A DNA stretch of 32,706 nucleotides from Gammaproteobacteria bacterium (GTDB taxonomy: Bacteria > Pseudomonadota > Gammaproteobacteria > Pseudomonadales > Pseudohongiellaceae). A model generated the notes under the pieces. That model was not told the origin of the DNA. It ran no database searches and saw nothing but the letters and a program-made list of their open reading frames with translations. Positions 19,610-27,362 of the stretch are shown in pieces; position 1 is the first letter of the stretch; each line of letters starts with the position of its first letter. The stretch covers positions 1 to 32,706 of the forward strand of contig CANHAR010000004.1 of the NCBI GenBank assembly GCA_947458495.1, given 5' to 3'. The position numbers and the translations under genes are program-made.

Positions 19610-20065
19610 ATGGCCAAGTGGCTCGCGAAAACCGAACCATCGGAATGCAGCATCGACGATTTTGCCCGCCATCCCGATAAACCCATTGTGTGGGAAGGCG
19701 TTCGCAATTATCAGGCACGCAACTTTTTGCGCGACATGAAAGCCGGTGATGAGATTTTTATTTATCACTCCAGCTGCATACACATTGGCATTGCCGGAGT
19801 TGTCAAGGTTGTGTGTGAGGCGTATCCCGACCCCGCGCAGTTTGACCAGAAATCCGCGTACTATGATCCCAAAAGCCCGCCCGGCAATCCGCGCTGGAGC
19901 GCGGTAGACATGGTCTTTGTCAGCAAGTTTGCCAACATCATCACGCTGGATCAGCTAAAAGCCATGCCTGCGCTGGCGTCTCTGTCATTGGTGCAAAAGG
20001 GCAGTCGCCTGTCGGTTATGCCGGTCAGTGATGGCGAGTGGGAGGCCATTCTTACCCGTATCTGA
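19610..20065 (+). CDS. EVE-domain protein
   Basis: MAKWLAKTEPSECSIDDF...WEGVRNYQARNFLRDMKAGDEIFIYHSSCIHIGIAGVVKVVCEAYPDP is characteristic of EVE/thymocyte nuclear protein 1-type domains. Confidence 0.92.
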   Translation: MAKWLAKTEPSECSIDDFARHPDKPIVWEGVRNYQARNFLRDMKAGDEIFIYHSSCIHIGIAGVVKVVCEAYPDPAQFDQKSAYYDPKSPPGNPRWSAVDMVFVSKFANIITLDQLKAMPALASLSLVQKGSRLSVMPVSDGEWEAILTRI

Positions 20066-20103
20066 AAAAAATCTGCAATCCATCAATTTCTCTGCTATAA
20101 ATG

Positions 20104-20122
20104 TGTACAAAATATTTGTACA
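20104..20122. promoter_or_regulatory. Inverted repeat TGTACAAA-ATA-TTTGTACA, candidate toxin-antitoxin operator
   Basis: Perfect 8-bp arms located just after a CTGCAA-N17-TATAAA promoter and 48 bp upstream of the antitoxin start. Confidence 0.65.
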
Positions 20123-20170
20123 AAAATGGGTTGCCTGAACAGGCCGCACACTATAGGAGAAATTGTCAAA

Positions 20171-20401
20171 ATGGAAACTGTCAGCGTCAGTGAGTTAAGA
20201 GCTAATCTTTTGATGTACATGGAAAAAGCACATTCAGGGGAGCAAATTACCGTTACCAGTCATGGACGTGTGCTGGCAACAATCTCTGCACCTTTAAATC
20301 TAAAAGAACAGGCGCAGAAAAAATTGCACGCCCTGGCTGAGACAGCAGAAGTGTATGACATTGTCAGTCCGGTCAATGCCACGTGGGAAGCAAATTCATG
20401 A
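20171..20401 (+). CDS. Type II antitoxin, Phd/YefM family
   Basis: METVSVSELRANLLMYMEKAHSGEQITVTSHGRVLATI, a Phd/YefM N-terminal domain. Confidence 0.88.
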   Translation: METVSVSELRANLLMYMEKAHSGEQITVTSHGRVLATISAPLNLKEQAQKKLHALAETAEVYDIVSPVNATWEANS

Positions 20402-20793
20402 TTGTGCTGGATACCTGCGCAATCATTTGGGACGCGTTGCAACAAGACAAACTGACCAAGCGTGCTTTAAAGGCCATAAACAAGGCCGATCATGAGAATT
20501 GTCTGATTGTCTCTGATATTTCCTTTTGGGAGATCGCGATGCTGGTAAAAAAGGGCCGGTTGAAACTGGATACCACGACTACAAGCTTTATCGCGCTGTA
20601 CCTTCAGTTCAGAAACATTACGGTAGCGGCAATCTCCCCGGAGATTGCCGAGGTGTCAGTCGGGTTTTCTGATGGAATTAACCAGGATCCTGCCGACCGT
20701 ATTATTGTTGCAACATCGCTTGTACATCGCGCTTGTTTAGTCACGGCGGATTCAAATCTGCTCGCCGTTCCGACAATTGAAACGTGTTGGTAA
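20398..20793 (+). CDS. PIN-domain toxin
   Basis: MIVLDTCAIIWDAL...SFWEIAML...DPADRIIVATSLVHRACLVTAD, PIN-domain acidic residues. ATGA overlap with the antitoxin. Confidence 0.88.
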   Translation: MIVLDTCAIIWDALQQDKLTKRALKAINKADHENCLIVSDISFWEIAMLVKKGRLKLDTTTTSFIALYLQFRNITVAAISPEIAEVSVGFSDGINQDPADRIIVATSLVHRACLVTADSNLLAVPTIETCW

Positions 20794-20808
20794 CTCCCCA
20801 AAACTTCT

Positions 20809-20840
20809 GGGTCTGTAACCGCTCTCGCGATGTCAGACCC
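20809..20840. terminator. Hairpin between convergent toxin and dadA genes; possible terminator
   Basis: GGGTCTG (20809-20815) pairs with CAGACCC (20834-20840), with an 18-nt loop. A T6 tract lies 14 nt downstream, so the geometry is non-canonical. Confidence 0.35.
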
Positions 20841-20858
20841 CGTCAGTTTCAGAGTTTT

Positions 20859-22157
20859 TTAACGCACCGGCACTGCATTAAATCCGCTGCTGCGCTTACC
20901 GCTGCTCAGATACCGATCAATGCCGTAACCATCGGCACTGATCGCAGTTTTCTGGCCGCTGATCAGATCTGCCAGTAACTGGCCAGAACCGCAGGACATG
21001 GTCCAGCCCAGTGTGCCATGGCCGGTATTCAGGAACAGGTTGGCCAGTTTCGTGGCGCCCACCACCGGTGTGCCATCCGGTGTCATCGGGCGTAATCCTG
21101 TCCAGTAACTGGCATTCTGAATATTACCGGCGCCAGGGAACAAATCGTCCAGCACCATGCGCAAGGTAGCTTGCGGACGCGCACGCAACCTGGTGTCAAA
21201 ACCGGCCAGTTCTGCCATGCCGCCCACACGGATGCGGTTGTTAAAACGGGTAATGGCGATCTTGTAGGTTTCATCCATGATGGTGGACACCGGCGCAACG
21301 CGGTCATTGGCGATGTCTGCCGTCATGGAATAACCTTTCACCGGGTACACGGGTAAATCAATTCCCAGCGGCTTTAACAACCGGGGTGAATAACTGCCCA
21401 GTGCCAGCACATAACGATCAGCACGGGCGGCTTTTTCGCCTATGCGCACACCAGTGACGCACTGGCCATCGGTGAGTAGTTCATCAATCGCCACGCCGTA
21501 GTGGAATTTGACACCCAGCGTTTCACAGTGCTGCGCAAGGCGGGTGGTGAACAACTGGCAGTCGCCTGTTTCGTCACGTGGCAAACGCAGGCCACCAACA
21601 ATTTTGTCGGCGCTGTTGGCAAGTCCCGGCTCAACGGCAATACAACCCGCGCGGTCCAGCACCTCAAACGGCACGCCGCATTCCTTGAGTACGGCAATAT
21701 CTTTAGCAGCAGCATCCATTTGCTTTTGGGTTCTGAACACCTGCAGGGTACCTAGTTCGCGGTGTTCATAGTCGAGACCGGTCTCAGAGCGCAGATCCAT
21801 CAGGCAATCACGGCTGTACTCGGCAAGTTTCATCATGCGCGATTTGTTCACGGCATATCGGCGGGTGGTGCACTGCATGAGCATGTGCAACATCCAGCGG
21901 TATTGCGACAGATCGGCCGTTGGGCGCACCGCCAGCGGCGCGTGTTTGGCCAGCATCCACTTGATGGCTTTAACGGGCACACCGGGCGCCGCCCAAGGCG
22001 CAGAGTAACCGGGGGAAATCATGCCGGCATTGGCAAAACTGGTTTCCAGCGCCGGTCCAGGCTGACGATCAATCACCGTGACCTCATGGCCGGCTTTTGC
22101 CAGATACCATGCACTGGTTATACCAATCACACCGCTACCTAACACCAGAACTTCCAT
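20859..22157 (-). CDS. dadA: D-amino acid dehydrogenase small subunit
   Basis: [35 protein letters not shown]-binding N-terminus; [67 protein letters not shown]. Confidence 0.93.
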   Translation of the reverse strand: MEVLVLGSGVIGITSAWYLAKAGHEVTVIDRQPGPALETSFANAGMISPGYSAPWAAPGVPVKAIKWMLAKHAPLAVRPTADLSQYRWMLHMLMQCTTRRYAVNKSRMMKLAEYSRDCLMDLRSETGLDYEHRELGTLQVFRTQKQMDAAAKDIAVLKECGVPFEVLDRAGCIAVEPGLANSADKIVGGLRLPRDETGDCQLFTTRLAQHCETLGVKFHYGVAIDELLTDGQCVTGVRIGEKAARADRYVLALGSYSPRLLKPLGIDLPVYPVKGYSMTADIANDRVAPVSTIMDETYKIAITRFNNRIRVGGMAELAGFDTRLRARPQATLRMVLDDLFPGAGNIQNASYWTGLRPMTPDGTPVVGATKLANLFLNTGHGTLGWTMSCGSGQLLADLISGQKTAISADGYGIDRYLSSGKRSSGFNAVPVR

Positions 22158-22299
22158 CGTCCACTCCCGAGGTCTGAGACCCATAGCTGATGGCGCTATT
22201 GTAAAAGCGCAGCCATGAGTGTATTTACTGAAAAAAATGTAATCAGCGGGATATAGTCCTGCCTGACTATTAAAAATCCAGAAAAGGTTCTGAAAAACG

Positions 22300-22803
22300 A
22301 TGAAAACACGGAGAGCTTCCAGTCGTGAGCTGGACAACATTGATCGCAATATCCTGCGCATCATTCAGCGCGAAGGCAGAATCTCGTTTGTTGAGTTGGG
22401 CGAGAAGGTCGGATTGTCGACCACGCCGTGTATGGAAAGAGTGCGCCGCCTGGAGCGTGAGAAGTTTATTCTGGGGTACGGCGCGCGTTTGAATCCACAG
22501 AAGCTGCAGGCCAATCTGCTGGTGTTTGTGGAAATCAGCCTGGAGTCCAATTCGGCCAGCATTTTTGATGATTTCCGCCGCGCAGTGAGCAAATCACCCC
22601 ATCTGCTTGAGTGCCATCTGGTATCGGGTGATTTTGATTACCTGATCAAGGCGCGCATTTCCGAAATGGCGTCTTATCGCAAACTGCTGGGCGATATCCT
22701 GTTAAAGCTGCCGGGAGTGCGTGAATCCAAAAGTTATATTGTGATGGAAGAGATCAAAGAGACACTGGACCTGATTGTGCCCGACGAATCTGACTCCGAC
22801 TAA
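22300..22803 (+). CDS. Lrp/AsnC-family regulator
   Basis: [56 protein letters not shown]. Divergent from dadA. Confidence 0.93.
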   Translation: MKTRRASSRELDNIDRNILRIIQREGRISFVELGEKVGLSTTPCMERVRRLEREKFILGYGARLNPQKLQANLLVFVEISLESNSASIFDDFRRAVSKSPHLLECHLVSGDFDYLIKARISEMASYRKLLGDILLKLPGVRESKSYIVMEEIKETLDLIVPDESDSD

Positions 22804-22870
22804 CAGTGAGCCACTGCCAGACTCTGCCAAAAGCTCACGTTGCCTGCGAATCAAATACCAACGCGGATAC

Positions 22871-23164
22871 TCACAGTTGATACCCTTCAATGATCACCAG
22901 ATCCAGTGTGGAAACCGGTTGTCGCAAGGCAATGGCATATTGGTATTCGGGTGAATGCCAGCAGTCGAGTGCCGACTGATAGTCCGGAAACTCCAGCACC
23001 ACATGCCGCGCACGGCTGTTGCCTTCCGGGTTCTCAAAACGCCCGCCGCGTACCAGAAATGTGGCGCCATATGTTTTGAAGGGCTTGGCATTGGCGGCCA
23101 CGTAATCTTTGTATTTTTCCACGTCATTGATATCGACCTGCACAATCCAGTAGCCTTTGGGCAT
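22871..23164 (-). CDS. DUF1330 family protein
   Basis: PKGYWIVQVDINDVEKYKDYVAANAKPFKTYGATFLVRGG...VVLEFPDYQSALDCWHSPEYQ. Confidence 0.88.
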   Translation of the reverse strand: MPKGYWIVQVDINDVEKYKDYVAANAKPFKTYGATFLVRGGRFENPEGNSRARHVVLEFPDYQSALDCWHSPEYQYAIALRQPVSTLDLVIIEGYQL

Positions 23165-23177
23165 AAAAATTCCTCAT

Positions 23178-23390
23178 TCATTCCGCATCAGCAATATCCA
23201 GTAAGTCACCCGGCGTACAATCGAGCTCCTCACACAATTTTGCCAGCGTATCAAAACGCACGCCTTTGATTTTGCCGGTGCGCAGCAGCGACAGATTGGC
23301 CTCGGTGATACCGATACGCTCCGCTAATTCCTTGGAGCGCATTTTGCGTAGGGCCAACATAACATCCAGTCTGACGATAATCTGTTTCAT
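23178..23390 (-). CDS. Small Cro/CI-type HTH regulator
   Basis: MKQIIVRLDVMLALRKMRSKELAERIGITEANLSLLRTGKIKGVRFDTLAKLCEELDCTPGDLL. Confidence 0.88.
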   Translation of the reverse strand: MKQIIVRLDVMLALRKMRSKELAERIGITEANLSLLRTGKIKGVRFDTLAKLCEELDCTPGDLLDIADAE

Positions 23391-23899
23391 ACAAACGCGT
23401 CATTTTCAGTTTTGATGTGAGTGGCAGCCGCCAGTATCCTGCCAACAGCCGATACAAACACGGCAAACGCGAGCATGCCAATGTACTCGGGCTCAATGCG
23501 AACATCAAAACCGCCTTGTTGATTAACCCACAACAATAGGTTCGGGGTAATCAGCATCACCGCAATCATGGCGTAAATGGCACTTGAACCTGCGTTGGCG
23601 ACGTGCCTGGCAGCTTCATTGCTGAAGAATTCACTGTTGCCAAAAGAGGTAAGTGCCCGGCGCAGGTGATTAACAGCCTCAAGAAACAAAATCGCCGGTA
23701 ACAATTCAATCAGCACCAGGCCAGTGCTGTGCACTTTCTGCTGCCATGACAGGTCGGCAGAAATCAGGGTACTACCAATACTGAATCCACCTTTGGTGAC
23801 AATGGCAACAATCAGCGTGACCATGGCAATGATGGCAAAGGTTTGAGCAGTGATGGCAAGGTTTTGTGCGTGTTTCAGTTCGTTGGCGGGGATTGACAT
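23387..23899 (-). CDS. DUF2975-type membrane protein
   Basis: Four hydrophobic segments, overlapping (ATGA) a YozG-like HTH gene, which is the usual DUF2975 arrangement. Confidence 0.75.
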   Translation of the reverse strand: MSIPANELKHAQNLAITAQTFAIIAMVTLIVAIVTKGGFSIGSTLISADLSWQQKVHSTGLVLIELLPAILFLEAVNHLRRALTSFGNSEFFSNEAARHVANAGSSAIYAMIAVMLITPNLLLWVNQQGGFDVRIEPEYIGMLAFAVFVSAVGRILAAATHIKTENDAFV

Positions 23900-23933
23900 G
23901 ATAATGCCTCAATTTCTGTTTGGTGCTATAAAA

Positions 23934-23950
23934 TTATTGTTAAACAATAA
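23934..23950. promoter_or_regulatory. Palindrome TTATTGTT-A-AACAATAA upstream of the DUF2975-HTH operon
   Basis: Perfect 8-bp arms in the promoter region. Confidence 0.5.
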
Positions 23951-24121
23951 CTAATGCAATTTTATTTTTATTTTATGAAGTTGTTGGGCGCCGCAATCAG
24001 CATTGAACTATATCTCTTCGTCGCAGTATCTTTTACAAAGGCGTTGGACAGTAGGAAGAGACTTGACTTAATTTGATTTGAGGAACAGCATCTTACCTGC
24101 GTCTTACTTTGAGGCAGCGCG

Positions 24122-24385
24122 ATGATAACAACACGATTGTCGAGTAAAGGTCAGATCATTATTCCCAAGTCAGTGAGGGAGGCTCGCAAGTGGCAGACAG
24201 GTCAAGAGTTGATGGTTGTGGAAACAGTTGATGGCATTTTGCTTACCCCAAAACAAGCGTTTGCACCAACAATACTCGATCATGTTGCGGGTTGTTTACA
24301 CACAGAGGGACTGTCTAAAACGGATACCGAAATTGAGCTGGCCATGAAAGCTGCAGCAAGGAGAGCGTGGCATGATAGCGATTGA
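24122..24385 (+). CDS. AbrB/MazE-type antitoxin
   Basis: MITTRLSSKGQIIIPKSVREARKWQTGQELMVVETVDGILLTP, an AbrB-fold swapped-hairpin domain. Confidence 0.9.
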   Translation: MITTRLSSKGQIIIPKSVREARKWQTGQELMVVETVDGILLTPKQAFAPTILDHVAGCLHTEGLSKTDTEIELAMKAAARRAWHDSD

Positions 24386-24761
24386 TACAAACGTCTTGGT
24401 AAGGCTGCTAAGCAGGGACAATGAGCACCAATTTGCAATCGCCTACAAGATTTTTGCCGCACACGAGGTGTTTATTCCTGACACTGTGATTCTCGAAACC
24501 GAGTGGGTATTGCGGCATGCTTATGACTTCCCTAAGGAAAAAATCACAGCAGCTCTGATACTGGTATTTGGCCTGCCAAACGTCCATGTTCATCAGGCAG
24601 AGACAATTGCGTCGGTAATCGACTGGTATAAACAAGGCCTTGATTTTGCTGACGCTTTTCATCTTGCGGGGTCCCAGCACACTGAGTCCATCAAGACCTT
24701 TGATCAGCATTTTGCCAAACGCGCTGTCGGACTGTCAGTGTGCCCTGCCGAGTTGCTCTAG
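24372..24761 (+). CDS. PIN-domain toxin (VapC-like)
   Basis: MIAIDTNVLVRLLSRD...ILETEWVLR...GLDFADAFHLAGSQ...TFDQHFAKRA. 14-nt overlap with the antitoxin. Confidence 0.92.
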   Translation: MIAIDTNVLVRLLSRDNEHQFAIAYKIFAAHEVFIPDTVILETEWVLRHAYDFPKEKITAALILVFGLPNVHVHQAETIASVIDWYKQGLDFADAFHLAGSQHTESIKTFDQHFAKRAVGLSVCPAELL

Positions 24762-25180
24762 AGATCGACCTGCCGTGGTCGCCCCATCCACAGACCGGTA
24801 AACAGTATCGCCGCCACACCTGCCAGAATCATTGCAGGGTAAATCCGGTCATCCATGCTGCCGGGATCGGGGAACCAGCGTTCAAAAAAAATGGTGCCAA
24901 ACACATCCAGGCACATAGCGGGCGCTGTCAGAGCCGCTGCCGCATGGACTCGCCATTGTGGCGGCGTATTGAATAGTTTGAACACAGTCACCGCAGTCAA
25001 CGCTGAGCCTGCGAATCCGACAAGCAACCATATCCACAGCACCGTTGGTGCATTGCCAGCTTCTGTGCCACCAGGCCACCAGCTTCTGAATAGCAGCAAA
25101 AATCCCACCCAGCCTGCCAGTGAAATCACCATCATCCAAAAAATCTGCTGCTTGATGTTTATGTGTTTGGGCCTCAACAT
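24758..25180 (-). CDS. Small membrane protein, DUF5367-like
   Basis: 140 aa with four hydrophobic segments and ALTAPAMCLDVFGTIFFERWFPDPGS. Divergent from a TetR gene. Confidence 0.6.
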   Translation of the reverse strand: MLRPKHINIKQQIFWMMVISLAGWVGFLLLFRSWWPGGTEAGNAPTVLWIWLLVGFAGSALTAVTVFKLFNTPPQWRVHAAAALTAPAMCLDVFGTIFFERWFPDPGSMDDRIYPAMILAGVAAILFTGLWMGRPRQVDL

Positions 25181-25199
25181 GACCAGGTCTCCTGAAAAT

Positions 25200-25241
25200 T
25201 GTAATGATTGCTACAGAAATTATCTTGTAGCAGGCGCTACA
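25200..25241. promoter_or_regulatory. Two TGTA-N8-TACA dyads, candidate TetR operators
   Basis: TGTAATGATTGCTACA (25200-25215) and TGTAGCAGGCGCTACA (25226-25241). The second lies in a TTGTAGC-AGGC-GCTACAA inverted repeat. Confidence 0.6.
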
Positions 25242-25278
25242 ATATTAAGCAAGAAAAAAGTGACATTGATGTGAGGGC

Positions 25279-25848
25279 GTGAGCGTGGCTAAAAGGCAAG
25301 TCAAGCGAGCAGAGGTGATTGATCTGCTCGCGGTGCATTTTCTGGACACTGGGTTAAGTGATACCGGATTGCGTCGGCTGGCGGAGGTGGCCGGCACCAG
25401 TGACCGGATGTTGTTGTACTATTTCGAGAACAAGGAGGAGTTGGTAGCCGCCGTCTTGACGCATATCGCGAGTGGTCTGAGTGCATCGTTGACGGATATG
25501 TTTGGCAACCGTCCTTTACCACCTTCAGCCTTGTTGGAAGCGTTGTGGGCGGCTGCAAAAAGTGAGGCGTTTAAACCTCATCTCAGGCTGTGGCTTGATC
25601 TGGCCGCCAATGCCAATCGGGGCGACCCCCTGTTGATATCCATAGCCCAAAAAATCAGTACTGGCTGGATAGACTGGATGGCAAACCTGCTCGATGTTCC
25701 CGAGGCGAACAAAGATGCGACAGCCGCTTTGATTCTGGCAACGGTAGATGGTCAGCTGGTGTTGTTTCCCGGTGAAATTGCGCGTGGTGAACATGCCATT
25801 CTGCAATTGATAGCCTTGTTCAGGGGGCAGGCCAAAGCTCAGGAATAA
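25279..25848 (+). CDS. TetR-family regulator
   Basis: Sequence TGLRRLAEVAGTSDRMLLYYFENKEELVAAVLTHIA, a TetR HTH. Confidence 0.9.
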   Translation: MSVAKRQVKRAEVIDLLAVHFLDTGLSDTGLRRLAEVAGTSDRMLLYYFENKEELVAAVLTHIASGLSASLTDMFGNRPLPPSALLEALWAAAKSEAFKPHLRLWLDLAANANRGDPLLISIAQKISTGWIDWMANLLDVPEANKDATAALILATVDGQLVLFPGEIARGEHAILQLIALFRGQAKAQE

Positions 25849-26693
25849 TCGGCTACTCCATGTAGCGCCGTTGTTTCATAAAAGCGAATCACCTGTTTGC
25901 GCTGCTCTCCCCAACGATAACCGCCCAATGCGCCACTTTTGCGGATCACCCGATGGCATGGAATCAGTATCGCAACCGGGTTGGCGGCAATGGCATTGGC
26001 AACCGCCCGGGTGGCATTGGGCTTTTGTATGTGCTCCGCTACCCCGGAATAAGTCTGCGAGTCTCCGGGCGCGATTGCCAGCAAGGCACGCCAGACCGCT
26101 ACCTGAAAATTGCTGCCAGACACATGCAGAGGCATTGTTTCTGCGGGCGTCTCACCACGTAACAACCGGCAGATCGCGCTGGCGGTCATCTCGGTCTGTT
26201 GATGGTCTTCGACAATCACCGCGTTTGGCCATTGTGCCTGCAATCTCAAAATTTCTGCGTCTTTTCCGTCAGTCTCGGTAAACACTGCTTTGCAAATTCC
26301 ACGAGGTGTTTGTGCAATCAGCAATTCACCAAACGGAGTCATATGCAGCCCATAATTAATCTGCAGATCAAGACCGCCTTTTTTAAATTCCCCGGGTGTC
26401 ACCGCCTCCAGCGATACAAAGTGATCGTACAGTCTGGAACTGCTGCTGAGTCCGACTGATCCGGAAATATCCAATAAAGATCGTTGCGCGGACACCTGGC
26501 TCTTGGCCTTTTCCAGCGTGATGACTTGTAGAAACCGTTTTGGGCTAATGCCTGCCCATTGACAAAACAGGCGCTGAAAATGGAACGCACTCAGATGAAC
26601 ATGCGCTGCCACCTGCTCGAGGGTCGGCTGTTGCTCGACATGTTGGCTAAGAAAATCGATGGCCTTGGCAATGCGTTGGTAGTCATTCATCAT
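25839..26693 (-). CDS. AraC-type HTH fused to methylated-DNA-protein cysteine methyltransferase (Ada-like)
   Basis: AraC HTH (LEQVAAHVHLSAFHFQRLFCQWAGISPKRFLQ) plus an Ogt active site (NPVAILIPCHRVIRKSGALGGYRWG). It lacks the N-terminal Ada Zn domain. Confidence 0.92.
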   Translation of the reverse strand: MMNDYQRIAKAIDFLSQHVEQQPTLEQVAAHVHLSAFHFQRLFCQWAGISPKRFLQVITLEKAKSQVSAQRSLLDISGSVGLSSSSRLYDHFVSLEAVTPGEFKKGGLDLQINYGLHMTPFGELLIAQTPRGICKAVFTETDGKDAEILRLQAQWPNAVIVEDHQQTEMTASAICRLLRGETPAETMPLHVSGSNFQVAVWRALLAIAPGDSQTYSGVAEHIQKPNATRAVANAIAANPVAILIPCHRVIRKSGALGGYRWGEQRKQVIRFYETTALHGVADYS

Positions 26694-26764
26694 GCGGGCA
26701 GTATGTAACGCGGGCTGCACGCTGTCGAACCGGATCTTGCGGTTTTTGGGGTAAGGGTAAGGGA

Positions 26765-27241
26765 ATGATGATGACAATCACACTGGATGATGAGCAAAAA
26801 ATCAAGGCTGTTACATATCTCAGTCGTCAAGACAAGAAACTGGCAGTACTGGTAGAAAGAGTCGGCGAGTGTCGACTCAGTGACAAGGGGCACCCTGACT
26901 TGTTTGGGACGCTGGTCGATGCCATCGTCAGCCAGCAGTTGTCCGTAAAAGCAGCTGCGACCATTTTTGGGCGCTTTTGTGGTTTGCTTGGCGCAGAGGA
27001 TAAAAAACCGCAGCCTGCGCAGATGTCTGGAGTGACAGAGCAGCAATTGCGCTCGGTTGGGTTATCCCGAGCAAAATCGCTGGCGGTGCTGGATCTGGCT
27101 GACAAAATTGAACAGGGCATTGTGTTGCCGTTAACAGTACTTGAGGCGATGCCAGACGAAGATGTTATTCAGAACCTGATTCAGGTGCGTGGTATCGGGC
27201 GCTGGAGTAGTGGTTTTTATCTGGATCTGCAGGGCAGGTGA
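26765..27241 (+). pseudogene. Truncated AlkA-like DNA-3-methyladenine glycosylase (HhH family)
   Basis: LFGTLVDAIVSQQLSVKAAATIFGRF...LSRAKSLAVLDLADKI...IQVRGIGRWSSGFYLDLQGR*. It stops just after the HhH motif, before the expected catalytic Asp segment. Confidence 0.7.
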
Positions 27242-27362
27242 GTCAGGCTCCAGAGTGTGCGGCATTGAATGGATTGCCGGGGTTTGAACAGCCGTCCATT
27301 GACATCTGCATCATCGAACACCATGATCCGGTGAAATTTTATACAGTGGCAACCCTTCTCCT

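Noticed and set aside
20133-20144. GCCTGAACAGGC as a second toxin-antitoxin operator or attenuator
   Set aside because: Short 5-bp arms with a 2-nt centre; too small to form a stable RNA hairpin and unrelated to the TGTACA motif.
22190-22220. Imperfect GCGCT...AGCGC dyad in the dadA/lrp gap as an Lrp site
   Set aside because: Weak and GC-rich; does not match the AT-rich Lrp consensus well enough.
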